From: Clostridia bacterium
GTDB taxonomy: Bacteria; Bacillota; Clostridia; TANB77; CAG-508
Assembly: GCA_017430135.1 (NCBI GenBank)
Contig: JAFRNM010000018.1
Coordinates: forward strand, 124,001 to 188,000
Length of the DNA: 64,000 bases
Reading direction: 5' to 3'
The position numbers were made by a program, and so were the translations under genes. The notes beneath the pieces were generated by a model, which did no database searches, was not told where the DNA came from, and was given only the letters and a program-made list of their open reading frames with translations. This document shows, one piece after another, positions 45,367 to 54,900 of this stretch (positions are counted from its first letter, which is position 1; every line of letters begins with the position of its first letter).

Positions 45367-46761
45367 ATGGAAGAATTAAAAGAAAAATTATTCAGCAAAA
45401 AAGTTGTTGGCTGGGAAAGCTTAGAAGAAAGCAAAAAAAATGAAATATTTGACTTTTGCAATGGTTACATGAACTTTTTAAATAATGCAAAAACTGAAAG
45501 AGAATTTATAAAACAAGCAAGAAGAGTTGCAGATGAAAATGGTTTCAAAGACCTAATAAACTTTTCAGAAATACATCCTGGAGACAAAGTATATTTTGTA
45601 AACAGAGATAAAAGCATGTATTTAGCTGTAATTGGTCAAGAAAGCATGGAAAACGGACTTCATATTATTGGTTCACATGTTGACTCTCCAAGACTAGATT
45701 TAAAACCAAATCCATTATATGAAGATACAGGATTTGCATATTTTAAAACTCATTACTATGGTGGAATTAAAAAATATCAATGGACTACTATTCCACTTAG
45801 CATTCATGGTGTTATTGTAAAAGCAAATGGTGAAAAAATAGAAATAAATATTGGTGAAAAAGACACAGACCCTATTTTCACAATTACAGATTTATTACCA
45901 CATTTAGCAATGGACCAAATGGAGAAAAAACTAAAAAATGGTATTGAAGGAGAAGCTCTAAACCTACTAATTGGAAGCATTCCAATGAATGGAGATAAAG
46001 TATCTGAAAAAGTAAAACTTAATATTTTAAATATTCTAAACCAAAGATATGGTATAACAGAAGACGATTTATTTAGTGCAGAATTAGAATTAGTTCCAGC
46101 ATTTAAAGCAAGAAGTTTAGGTTTTGATGAAAGCATGGTAGCTGCTTATGGTCAAGATGATAAAATATGTGCTTACACATCTTTAATGGCAATGATGAAT
46201 TTACAAAACCCTAAAAATACTGCTGTTTGCATATTATCTGATAAAGAAGAAATTGGAAGTATGGGTAATACTGGAATGGAATCACACATGTTTGATTTCT
46301 TTGTATCAGAATTATTAAATAAAGCTGGTATAAACAGACCAAATCTATTAGATAAAGTATTCTGTTTCTCAAAAATGCTTTCATCTGATGTTGATGCAGG
46401 ATATGACCCTATTTATGCAAGCGTTTCTGATAGATATAATGCAGGTTACCTAGGAAAAGGAATTGCACTTGTTAAATATACAGGTGCAAGAGGAAAATCT
46501 GGTGCATCTGATGCAAATGCTGAATTTGTCGCTTGGACTAGAAATATGTTAGAAAAAAATGATATTAAATATCAGTTAACAGAACTTGGAAAAGTTGATA
46601 TTGGCGGTGGCGGAACTATTGCCTACATTTTAGCTAACAAAGGAGTAGATGTAATAGACTGTGGTGTTCCTCTACTTTCTATGCATGCTCCTTATGAAGT
46701 AACAAGTAAATTTGATATTTATGAAGCTTTTAGAACTTATAAAGCTTTTTGGAATGAATAA
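45367..46761 (+). CDS. M18-family aminopeptidase
   Basis: A 464-residue zinc aminopeptidase of family M18, which removes N-terminal residues from peptides in the cytoplasm. The metal-ligand motifs are GSHVDSPRLDLKPN (near residue 108), DKEEIGSMGNTG (near 300) and a C-terminal LLSMHAPYEVTSKFD. GGGGT and DANAEFVAW segments also fit. I start at ATG 45367 because AGGAGG sits 8 nt upstream; the frame is open back to 45331 but without support. A terminator follows the stop codon at 46774. Confidence 0.92.
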   Translation: MEELKEKLFSKKVVGWESLEESKKNEIFDFCNGYMNFLNNAKTEREFIKQARRVADENGFKDLINFSEIHPGDKVYFVNRDKSMYLAVIGQESMENGLHIIGSHVDSPRLDLKPNPLYEDTGFAYFKTHYYGGIKKYQWTTIPLSIHGVIVKANGEKIEINIGEKDTDPIFTITDLLPHLAMDQMEKKLKNGIEGEALNLLIGSIPMNGDKVSEKVKLNILNILNQRYGITEDDLFSAELELVPAFKARSLGFDESMVAAYGQDDKICAYTSLMAMMNLQNPKNTAVCILSDKEEIGSMGNTGMESHMFDFFVSELLNKAGINRPNLLDKVFCFSKMLSSDVDAGYDPIYASVSDRYNAGYLGKGIALVKYTGARGKSGASDANAEFVAWTRNMLEKNDIKYQLTELGKVDIGGGGTIAYILANKGVDVIDCGVPLLSMHAPYEVTSKFDIYEAFRTYKAFWNE

Positions 46762-46773
46762 AATATAAAAAAT

Positions 46774-46797
46774 AAAAAATCCCATTGTGGATTTTTT
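46774..46797 (+). terminator. Terminator of the aminopeptidase gene
   Basis: AAAAAATCC-CATTGT-GGATTTTTT, followed by more T residues. Confidence 0.85.
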
Positions 46798-46866
46798 ATT
46801 TTTTTATTTATTTTTTTGGAAATATGTAGTATAATTATAATATGAAAAATTAAAGGAGGTAATATT

Positions 46867-47295
46867 ATGTGGCAAATGTGGTTAATTATTGCTGGAATAT
46901 TTTTTATTGCTGAAATTTTTACAACCGGATTTTTAGTTTTCTGGTTTGGTATTGGTGGAATTGTTTCAATGATAACAAGTTTCTTTATACCGGATTTAGT
47001 AATTCAAACAGTTATCTTTATAATAGTTTCAGTTATTTTGATTTTTGCTACTAAACCATTAGTAAATAGATTTTTAAAAACTGACTCAGTAAATACTAAT
47101 GCTTTTTCTATTATTGGAAAACATGGCATTGTAATAAAAGACTTTGATTCAATTCAAGGAAAAGGTCAAATTAAAGTAGGTCATGAAGTTTGGTCTGCTG
47201 AAGAATTAAATGATAAAAAACTTGAAAAAGGTGCCGAAGTTGTTGTAGTAAAAATTGATGGTGTAAAAGCAATTGTTTCTGCTGTGAAAGAATAA
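46867..47295 (+). CDS. NfeD-family membrane protein (short form)
   Basis: A 142-residue protein. Three hydrophobic segments (residues ~5-22, 24-41 and 47-67) are followed by a small OB-fold domain (~80-140, IGKHGIVIKDFDSIQGKGQIKVG split by family pattern, ending VKAIVSAVKE). This is the short NfeD type, usually linked to membrane-domain (flotillin) functions. No flotillin gene is adjacent. AGGAGG lies 8 nt before ATG 46867, and a terminator follows. It is the last chromosomal gene before the mobile element. Confidence 0.88.
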   Translation: MWQMWLIIAGIFFIAEIFTTGFLVFWFGIGGIVSMITSFFIPDLVIQTVIFIIVSVILIFATKPLVNRFLKTDSVNTNAFSIIGKHGIVIKDFDSIQGKGQIKVGHEVWSAEELNDKKLEKGAEVVVVKIDGVKAIVSAVKE

Positions 47296-47311
47296 AAGAT
47301 AAAATTATTTT

Positions 47312-47340
47312 AAAAGTTCTCCTTAATTGGAGAATTTTTT
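47312..47340 (+). terminator. Terminator of the NfeD gene
   Basis: AAGTTCTCC-TTAATT-GGAGAATTT with a T run after it. Confidence 0.75.
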
Positions 47341-47348
47341 GCATTAAA

Positions 47349-47379
47349 AAAAGTAAGAATAATTATATATTCTTACTTT

Positions 47380-47380
<1 letters not shown>
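47349..47380 (-). terminator. Terminator after the tRNA-Arg fragment
   Basis: AAAAGTAAGAATA and TATTCTTACTTTT form a stem directly beyond the tRNA 3' end on the minus strand, as expected for an originally functional tRNA gene. Confidence 0.7.
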
Positions 47381-47453
<73 letters not shown>

Positions 47454-47722
47454 TTCTCTTTTAACTGGTATCTATTATAACCCATAAAATTAGGGCTGTC
47501 AAGAGGTTTTGACCAAAAAAATATTGGTATTTTAGGAAAGCTAAAAATTATAAAATCTAAAAAGTTTTTTAGATATATTTTAGATAAATTGAATAAAATC
47601 ACTAAAAAAACATCAAAAATCATTAAATTTAATAAAAAATTTTAGATATTTAAAATGCTGATTTGCCTACTGATTACTGCATTTTAAAGATTTGAAAAAT
47701 AATTTTTGAAAGGATGATTTCA

Positions 47723-47845
47723 ATGTTTTGGGTAGGATTGATTCTTGGACTTGTATTAGGTGCTAATATAAGTCTTTTTTTATATGCAGTTATTTTAACT
47801 GGAAAAAGATCAGATGAGGCTTTGGAAAGGAGGAATATTAAATGA
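47723..47845 (+). CDS. DUF3789-like small membrane protein
   Basis: A 40-residue peptide (starting MFWVGLILGLVLGANISLF) with one membrane helix and a charged tail. It closely follows the pattern of the DUF3789 peptides that open many Tn1549/CTn-type elements. AAAGGATG lies upstream. Its stop codon overlaps the start of the replication protein gene (ATGA), so they are translationally coupled. Its role in the element is not known. Confidence 0.65.
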   Translation: MFWVGLILGLVLGANISLFLYAVILTGKRSDEALERRNIK

Positions 47846-48669
47846 TATTAGCGAGTTTATTATCAAGTAGCAGTTTTATAATGACTAATAAAATTATGAT
47901 TAAAGCTGTAGGAACTGATGCAGCAATAATACTTGGAGAATTATGCTCTGAATATAATTATTGGGAACAAAGAGATGAATTACTTAATGGAATGTGGTTT
48001 TATTCCACTAGAGAAAATATAGAAGATAATACTGGATTATCAGAATATAGACAAAGAGTAGCAATCAATAAACTAATAGAAAAGGGATTAATTGAAACTA
48101 AAAAAATGGGAATTCCTTGTAAAATATACTATAAATTAAATGAAATTAACATTTTAAATTGCTACAGAGATACACAAGAAAACTTGCTGAAAAGCCCTAA
48201 AAATCCAGTACCTAAAAATTTAGGTAACAAGAACTTAAAAAATGATACAACAAGAGATGAAAAAAATGAACAACAAGATGAAGAAAAATTTGATATAAAT
48301 AATAATAAAAATAATAATAATAAAAATCACACACACGAGCCTTCGCCGATTGAAGAAAAAAAAGAATATGCTACACAAGTTCAAATGACAGAAAAAGAAC
48401 ATCAAGATTTAATTGAAACTTATGGCAAAGATATGACAAATCAATTAATAGAACAATTAAGCCTTTACAAACAAGCTAAGGGCAAAAGTTATGAAAGCGA
48501 TTATGCAGCTATACTCTATTGGGTTACTGAACGATTGCGAGAATTAGAAAAAAAGGATGCAAATTATAAAGATTTCAAAGATAGAAAAGACAAGAAAACA
48601 AATACTAAACCAAATTTTCAACAGAGGGATTATCCCCCTGATTTTTTTGATTCTTTATATTGCAATTAA
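47842..48669 (+). CDS. Replication initiation / DnaD-like protein of the element
   Basis: A 275-residue protein. The N-terminal ~110 residues form a winged-helix domain typical of phage and element replication proteins (SSSSFIMTNKIMIKAVGTDA, then YSTRENIEDNTGLSEYRQRV and a GLIETKKMGIPCKIYYKLN wing). An Asn/Lys-rich linker (NNNKNNNNKN) leads to a C-terminal DnaD/DnaB_2-type domain (~185-240, YKQAKGKSYESDYAAILYWV). It probably starts element replication or loads the host replisome. It overlaps the preceding small gene by 4 bp and has AGGAGG upstream. Confidence 0.7.
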   Translation: MILASLLSSSSFIMTNKIMIKAVGTDAAIILGELCSEYNYWEQRDELLNGMWFYSTRENIEDNTGLSEYRQRVAINKLIEKGLIETKKMGIPCKIYYKLNEINILNCYRDTQENLLKSPKNPVPKNLGNKNLKNDTTRDEKNEQQDEEKFDINNNKNNNNKNHTHEPSPIEEKKEYATQVQMTEKEHQDLIETYGKDMTNQLIEQLSLYKQAKGKSYESDYAAILYWVTERLRELEKKDANYKDFKDRKDKKTNTKPNFQQRDYPPDFFDSLYCN

Positions 48670-48692
48670 TAAATTGGAGGTAAAAAAATTAT

Positions 48693-49238
48693 ATGAAAAA
48701 TTTAATAAAAAAATATTATGAATTGGATGATGAAGTCAAAGATGACTTAGAATTATTATATACTTATCAAACTTTAATATCTTTATTTGATGAGTATGAT
48801 GTAAAAATTAAAACAATTGGAGAAATGGAAAAACTAATGCACATTATACAAAAATGTATGATTGTAACAGATTTCTCTGTAGATTTTATTGTTACAAATA
48901 TACTTGAAGTTTTAGAGGCACAAGATACTACAATAAAGGATTTATTTGATTTAGAAATAGATGATTTATTAGAAATATTATTTACACAAGATGAAGATAC
49001 TGACAATGATGAAGATTGTCAAGATGAAGAAATACCAAATGATGAGGATAATAAGCAAGAAATTCTTGCAGAATTTACTTTTGAAGATTATTACTGCATA
49101 TTCTGTCAGAACAAAGATAAATATTTATTAATTATCACAAAAGGCAATTATTCTGGTGTAATTGTTTTAGATAGCATTAATGAAATATTCAATGGAACAT
49201 TTCAAAGAAAGTTATCAGAGTTAAAATTACATGAATGA
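48693..49238 (+). CDS. Hypothetical protein of the element, acidic
   Basis: A 181-residue protein of no known family. Residues ~5-90 are predicted helical and leucine-rich, followed by a very acidic tract (QDEDTDNDEDCQDEEIPNDE) and a C-terminal beta-rich part (YCIFCQNKDKYLLIITKG). It has no signal peptide. GGAGG lies upstream, and it overlaps the next gene by 8 bp, so it belongs to the element's early operon. The acidic tract could mimic DNA, but that is only a thought. Confidence 0.5.
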   Translation: MKNLIKKYYELDDEVKDDLELLYTYQTLISLFDEYDVKIKTIGEMEKLMHIIQKCMIVTDFSVDFIVTNILEVLEAQDTTIKDLFDLEIDDLLEILFTQDEDTDNDEDCQDEEIPNDEDNKQEILAEFTFEDYYCIFCQNKDKYLLIITKGNYSGVIVLDSINEIFNGTFQRKLSELKLHE

Positions 49239-49671
49239 TTTTACAACATCAAACACATATAAAAAAATTGAATATTATTTATATAACTATGATTTCATTG
49301 ATGCTAAAGTAAATATTTTAAAAAATGAAATACTAGAATCAGAATATAATCAAAACTATACGAGATATATAAGGAATAAAAGCAGTAGCCTCGAAGATTT
49401 GGTAATAAAAAATATGGATATTGAAAGAAGAATCTTAAAACTTAACAAATGGAAAAGTTTAATTGAAAATACTCTTAAAAAATATGGTGAAAACAATCAA
49501 TTATTTTATAACTTTATGCACTTAAAATACTTCTTAAAAATGGATTCTTCTGAAATTGAAGAAAAATTAAAATTAAGTTTAAAAGAGCAAAAAGATATAC
49601 AAGCAAATATTTTGCAGTATATCTTTTTACTTGCAATAAAAAATAATATGCTAAAGGAGGTGAACACTTAG
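49231..49671 (+). CDS. Hypothetical helical protein, ArpU/RinA-like
   Basis: A 146-residue, largely helical, basic protein. It resembles by layout the phage ArpU/RinA-type late transcription activators, with a sigma-like pattern of helices at the C-terminus (FLKMDSSEIEEKLKLSLKEQ). The match is weak. It overlaps the upstream gene by 8 bp. The ribosome-binding site AAAGGAGG just inside its end may serve a further small frame. Confidence 0.4.
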   Translation: MNDFTTSNTYKKIEYYLYNYDFIDAKVNILKNEILESEYNQNYTRYIRNKSSSLEDLVIKNMDIERRILKLNKWKSLIENTLKKYGENNQLFYNFMHLKYFLKMDSSEIEEKLKLSLKEQKDIQANILQYIFLLAIKNNMLKEVNT

Positions 49672-49734
49672 AAAATAAACAAAGAAAGGAGTTGATATAA
49701 ACACATAAAAACAAAAAAAGGAAGGAGATTTTCT

Positions 49735-50046
49735 ATGAAGATTTATAGAGTTGTCTATGAAAGTCATGACATAGATGAGGCAGACCATACCATAAGAATA
49801 AGCACTTTTTTTCATAAAGAAAATGCTGAAAAATATTTGAAAGAATGTATAGAAAGTATAAAAGAACAAAACGAAGAATTTGATTTAGATGATTATACCA
49901 TTGAAGAAACAGATGATTCTTATGAAATATATTTAACGCACAGAGAAGTTGAACAAGGTGTATCGGTATGGCTTGAGGAAGATGAAACTCGTGATGAAAT
50001 CCAAAAGGATTTAAACATAGAAAAAGATAATGACTATGAGATGTAA
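49735..50046 (+). CDS. Hypothetical acidic protein of the element
   Basis: A 103-residue acidic protein beginning MKIYRVVYESHDIDEADHTI. It contains a ferredoxin-like alternation of strands and helices and ends DLNIEKDNDYEM. It has no membrane segment and no family I recognise. AAGGAG precedes ATG 49735. The sortase gene starts inside its last codons (17-bp overlap), so the two are coupled. Confidence 0.5.
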   Translation: MKIYRVVYESHDIDEADHTIRISTFFHKENAEKYLKECIESIKEQNEEFDLDDYTIEETDDSYEIYLTHREVEQGVSVWLEEDETRDEIQKDLNIEKDNDYEM

Positions 50047-50776
50047 TAAGATTATAGGAATACTATTAATTCTTATTTTTCTCATAGTCTTTTTTTCATG
50101 CTCGTATTTTCTTCTAAAAGACTTCTTTGAATTAAAAGAAAGTGATGAAGATACAGAAGAATTAATTGAAGATGCAATTGAAATAATTGCAGATACAGAA
50201 GATGAAGATGTAAAAACATCTATTGATTGGAATTATTTAAAATCCACTAATCAAGATATTATAGGATGGATAGAAATTGAAGATACAAATATCAATTATC
50301 CAATACTAAAAGATAATGATAATCTTTATTATTTAAAACATTCCTATAACAAAAAATATAATAGCAATGGTTCTATATTTACACTAGATAATAAGCCTTT
50401 TGAAATTGAAGAAACATTAATTTACGGACATAATATGAGAAATAATAAGTCTATGTTTTCTCAATTAGGAAATTATCTTGATAAAGATTTTTTATATTCT
50501 CATAGAAATATAAAGATTTATACACCAAATCAAAACTATATTGGTGAAATTTTTAGTTGTTATTCTATAGGAATCGAAACTGAAAATAGTAATATAAAGC
50601 CTTTAGATTTTAATAAAAAAATAGAATATTATAAAAAAGCTAGTAAGTATAAGATGGATTCAACAGATAAAATTAATAAAATTGTTAAATTATCTACTTG
50701 CTCATATATAAATGCAAGGACACATCCTACAAACCAGAGATATTATATTATTGCAAATCTTATTCCTACAGAATAA
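50030..50776 (+). CDS. srtB: Class B sortase
   Basis: A 248-residue membrane-anchored transpeptidase that cleaves a C-terminal sorting signal and attaches the protein to the cell wall. One N-terminal membrane helix (residues ~8-30) is followed by an acidic stalk and the class B core starting DWNYLKSTNQDIIGWIEIED. Catalytic residues are the histidine in LIYGHNM, the cysteine in KLSTCSYINA and the arginine in TNQRYYIIANL. An in-frame ATG at 50036 is an alternative start. Its natural substrate is the adhesin encoded 1.2 kb downstream, whose tail carries a VQTG-type motif. Confidence 0.88.
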   Translation: MTMRCNKIIGILLILIFLIVFFSCSYFLLKDFFELKESDEDTEELIEDAIEIIADTEDEDVKTSIDWNYLKSTNQDIIGWIEIEDTNINYPILKDNDNLYYLKHSYNKKYNSNGSIFTLDNKPFEIEETLIYGHNMRNNKSMFSQLGNYLDKDFLYSHRNIKIYTPNQNYIGEIFSCYSIGIETENSNIKPLDFNKKIEYYKKASKYKMDSTDKINKIVKLSTCSYINARTHPTNQRYYIIANLIPTE

Positions 50777-50790
50777 AAAATGGAGGTATT

Positions 50791-50925
50791 ATGAAGAAAA
50801 AAGATTTATATGATATTGCTCTTGATGAGATACACATACAAGATAAAAGGCTACAAGAAAAACGAGATCAGGAGGCAAAAAGAAAAAACGAAGGTGAAAA
50901 GGAATCCCCTACTTACGAATATTAG
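50791..50925 (+). CDS. Small charged protein of the element
   Basis: A 44-residue, highly charged helical peptide starting MKKKDLYDIALDEIHIQD and ending ESPTYEY. GGAGG lies 7 nt before ATG 50791. It is 12 bp before the next small gene. No family is recognised. Confidence 0.5.
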   Translation: MKKKDLYDIALDEIHIQDKRLQEKRDQEAKRKNEGEKESPTYEY

Positions 50926-50937
50926 GAAGGAGAATAT

Positions 50938-51126
50938 ATGTTAAAGAAAATATTAAATAGAATTCAAAGATTAGAACAACAAAAACAAACTAAAGTTGAT
51001 AAACAATCTCAAATACAGACAGAGATTGATGAAATTGATGTAAAATTAAAGAAACTATACACTTTTAAAAGGGATTATGAAAAACTGGAAAACAATTCTA
51101 CAGAATACTTAAATAACATAAAGTGA
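50938..51126 (+). CDS. Small coiled-coil protein (DUF4315-like)
   Basis: A 62-residue helical protein with a heptad pattern (LEQQKQTKVDKQSQIQTEID). In Tn1549/CTn elements a small DUF4315 coiled-coil protein commonly follows sortase B, and this gene has that place, size and character. GGAGA precedes ATG 50938. A stem pairing GTGGA with TCCAC lies in the gap that follows. Confidence 0.6.
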   Translation: MLKKILNRIQRLEQQKQTKVDKQSQIQTEIDEIDVKLKKLYTFKRDYEKLENNSTEYLNNIK

Positions 51127-51195
51127 AAAAATTGTGGAAAAAGGGCTGACTTTTTTTATTATCCACGCTATTATTAAAGTAAGAGGTGATGTAAA

Positions 51196-51894
51196 ATGAA
51201 AAAAGTTATTATAACAATTATACTTTCAATTGTATCAATTACTGGTATTGGAGGATTCAAGATTGCAAATAATCAATCTAAAGAAAATTCAATAAATAAT
51301 ATACCAGAAATTCAAAATGAAATTGCTACAGATGAAAACTTAATAAATGAGGAAATTGTTATTCCTTTAAATGATGGAGAAAATAAAACTTCAACAAATG
51401 AAGAAACTCCTCTATCAGAACCAGAACAAAATAATCCTACTGATGAAAAAGTAGTAATTCCAGAAAAAACTGAAACAAAGGAAACTGTTTCAAAACCTAA
51501 AACATCAAATAGTGCATCTAGTGGAAAAAGTAATACATCTTCAAATCAGAGTGTAAATACTAATAAATCTACTACTGCATCTAAACAAACTACTAAAAAT
51601 TCAAATAGTGATAGTCAAGCATCAAAAACAGAAACATCTACAAGTTCTAATAGTAACCCTTCTCCTACTCCATCTACTCCACCAAAAGAAACTAAAAAGA
51701 CACCAGTTTATTGTTATGAAGGTGGCAGCAAACATTTAGGAGGAACTGGTCCATACGAACATGGATATTATAATTCTTGGCAACAAGCATGGGATGCCTT
51801 AACTGTTTATATGGAAAATATGAGTTCTGGAAACTATTATGTAGAACAATGTTTAGGATGTAATAAATACTATTTCTATTGTAAACAAGATTAA
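51196..51894 (+). CDS. Secreted Ser/Thr-rich protein of the element
   Basis: A 232-residue protein with an N-terminal export signal or anchor (KKVIITIILSIVSITGIGG). A long low-complexity stalk rich in Ser, Thr, Asn, Lys and Pro follows (~30-170), then a compact C-terminal domain with three closely spaced cysteines (YCYEGGSKHLGGTGPYEHGY and QCLGCNKYYFYCKQD). The stalk probably spans the cell wall and presents the small cysteine domain. No sorting signal is present at the C-terminus. GAGGTGATG precedes the start. A terminator follows, so this ends the first transcript of the element. Confidence 0.6.
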   Translation: MKKVIITIILSIVSITGIGGFKIANNQSKENSINNIPEIQNEIATDENLINEEIVIPLNDGENKTSTNEETPLSEPEQNNPTDEKVVIPEKTETKETVSKPKTSNSASSGKSNTSSNQSVNTNKSTTASKQTTKNSNSDSQASKTETSTSSNSNPSPTPSTPPKETKKTPVYCYEGGSKHLGGTGPYEHGYYNSWQQAWDALTVYMENMSSGNYYVEQCLGCNKYYFYCKQD

Positions 51895-51909
51895 AAATAT
51901 TAATTCGAG

Positions 51910-51936
51910 AAAGAGCTTTTTAAGGCTCTTTTTTTC
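51910..51936 (+). terminator. Terminator before the adhesin gene
   Basis: AAAGAGC-TTTTTAAG-GCTCTTT followed by TTTT. Confidence 0.8.
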
Positions 51937-51958
51937 GTGGAAAGGATTTGATAAATAA

Positions 51959-54900
51959 ATGTTAAAAATGAATAAAAGTTTTAAAAAGGTACTTGCAACA
52001 TTAATGCTTGTATTGATGCTTTGCAATACACTTCCAATATCTTCATTTGCAGCATATATTACCGAAATGAATAGTGATGCCGAATTTGGTGTTATATCTG
52101 GGAGTTTAAGTGCCTACAATCACGAGTTGCATTATGCAAAATATGATGGTGCAACATATATCGTTTTTTGTACTCAAAGGGGAATAAAATCTCCTAATGG
52201 TAGTACATACCAATATAATTCTGACTTTATTGTTCAGATAAATAATGATAGAGCAGCATATAAGAAAATAGCTGAAATGATATATTTTGGATATACAATG
52301 AAACATGGAACTGGTCTTCCATCTTCAACACAAGCGAAAAAAGATGCTTGTGCTACTCAACAATATGTCTGGGAATATATTCATAATAATATAGACAGTT
52401 CACTACCTGCCCCTTCAAGAGATTCTTGGAATTCTAGTTATATGTCATCTTCTATATATTCAAGTTGGTTAAATGAGGCAGAAAATAATTATAATACTTA
52501 TCATAATAGTAATGTTTCATTTAATGGAGGTTCAAACAAAGTAAATGTCGGAGAAAATGCTACTTTTTCAGATACTAATGGAGTATTAGCATCATATCCT
52601 TCATTTAACGAATCAGTAAATGGTGTTACCTTCAAACATTCGCAAGGAAGTAATGATTTAAAAGTTGAAGTTTCTTCAAATGCTAATTCTGGTACTGCAT
52701 CTTTTGGTTCAAATAGATTTAGAATTTATAGACTTATGCCAAATGGTGAAAGCTATAATTCAAGTACAATGAATAGTTATCTATATTTTGAGTTTGAATC
52801 TGGTTCAATACAAAATTTGATGTTTTCAAATTTCGTTGATCCAAATTTCTTTAGCTTTAATATAGAAATTCAAGAGGGCAAAGTTTCTCTAGCAAAAACA
52901 GATTCTACTGGAACAAAAGTATCTGGATGTAAATTTGGATTATACAAAGATGAAAGATGCACACAAGAAGTTGCAACAGCTACAACAGATAACTCTGGAA
53001 ATATTTTATTTAATCATTTAGTACCTGGTACATTCTATGTAAAAGAATTATCAGTACCACAAGGATATTTATTAAATACAGAATTTAAAAGAGTTGTAGT
53101 TGAAAATGGAAAAACATCTAGTGTATCATATCAAAATTCAGAGCCTACAGGAGAAATAAGAATTTATAAAATTAGTGAGAATGGCGACAAAGTAAAAGAT
53201 GCTGAATTTACAATTAAGGCAGCAGAAACAATCAAAAATGTTTCTGGTTCAAAAACATTCTATACACAAGGTCAAGTAGTTGCTACAATTAGGTCAAATA
53301 ATGATGGTGTAGCATCTCAAACTGGGTTGCCTATGGGAAAATATGAAGTACAAGAAAAAAATGCACCACAAGGATATTTATTAAATGAAACAGTATATCC
53401 TGCAAATTTAGAATATAAAAATTCTACTACTCCTATAGTTGAAATAAAAATTGAGGGTGTAGTAAATCACGAGCCTACTGGAACTATATCAATTGTGAAG
53501 AAAGATACTCAAACTGGTTCTGTGCCACAAGGTGATGCCTCTTTAGAAAATGCTGTATATAAAGTATATGCTAATGAGGATATATACAATGTAGCAAGAA
53601 CAAAGAAATTCTATTCAAAAGGTGATTTAGTTGCTACTCGTACTACTGATAATAAAGGTATTGCACAAGAGGTCAATAATTTGCCTTTAGGTCATTATAT
53701 TGTAAAAGAAGAAACAGCATCTAAAGGATATTTACTTGATACACAAGTATATGATGCAAAATTAGAATATAAAGACCAATACACTAAAGTAATTTCAAAA
53801 GCTATTACAAGTAATGAAGTTGTTAAAAAACAACAAATACACATCTATAAATCTGGAATAAAAGTACAATCTGGATTAGTTGATGGACTTGAAGGAGCAG
53901 AGTTTACAATTAAACTATATTCTGATGTTCAAAAAGCATTAAATGCAGGATATTCTTATGAGGAAATCTGGAATGGTATTGATGAATATGGAAATTCTGT
54001 AACAGTAAATAGTACACGAGTTGCAGAGGCACAAGTAATTGCACCATCATATCAAACAGTTGTTACAGATGAAAATGGAAATGCTTATACTAAAAAATTA
54101 CCATTTGGAAAATACATCACAAAGGAAACAAAAACTCCAAAAGACTTCTTTACAGCCGAAGATTTTACTTTTACAATTTCACAAGATGAATCTGAAATAT
54201 CAGAAGTGGCTCAAAAAGTAAAAGATTTATTTGTTAATAATGAACAAATGGAAACATATGTCAAATTAGTAAAGAAAGATGCTGATTCTGGAAAGATTGT
54301 TTCTTTAACAAGTGCTACATTCCAAATAAAAGCTACTAAAGATATATACGATCGTGGAAATGGAAAAATCGTTTATAAAAAAGGTGAAGTAATCACTCAA
54401 AAAGTTGGTAGTACAGTTTACAATTCTTTTACAACAAATTCTAAAAATATTGTAGTACCAGATAAAAGCTATACTAACAAAAAAGAAGATAATGGAACTG
54501 TTATAACTCCTCTAATGTTACCAGTAGGAAGTTATGAAATTACAGAAATTCAAATCCCTACAGGTTACTTACAATTAGAAAATCCAGTAAAATTTACTGT
54601 AGATGGTGTTAGAGATTATGACAAAGACAACGAAGGTGATTATATTAAAGAGGTTGTAGTAAAAAATGCTAAACCTTTTGGAACTTTAATTATAGACAAA
54701 TCTATAGCATTAAGAGAAAATGTAGATACATCTCTTATAGATACTAGCGACCTAAGTGGAATTCAATTTAAGTTCTCTGCAAAAGAGGATGTGATAGATC
54801 CGGCAGATGGAAGTATAATCTATCAAAAGGGCCAAGAAATCAAAGTGTATAACTTAGATAAAAATGGTGATTTAAAGATTGAAAATATCCCTATGGGAAC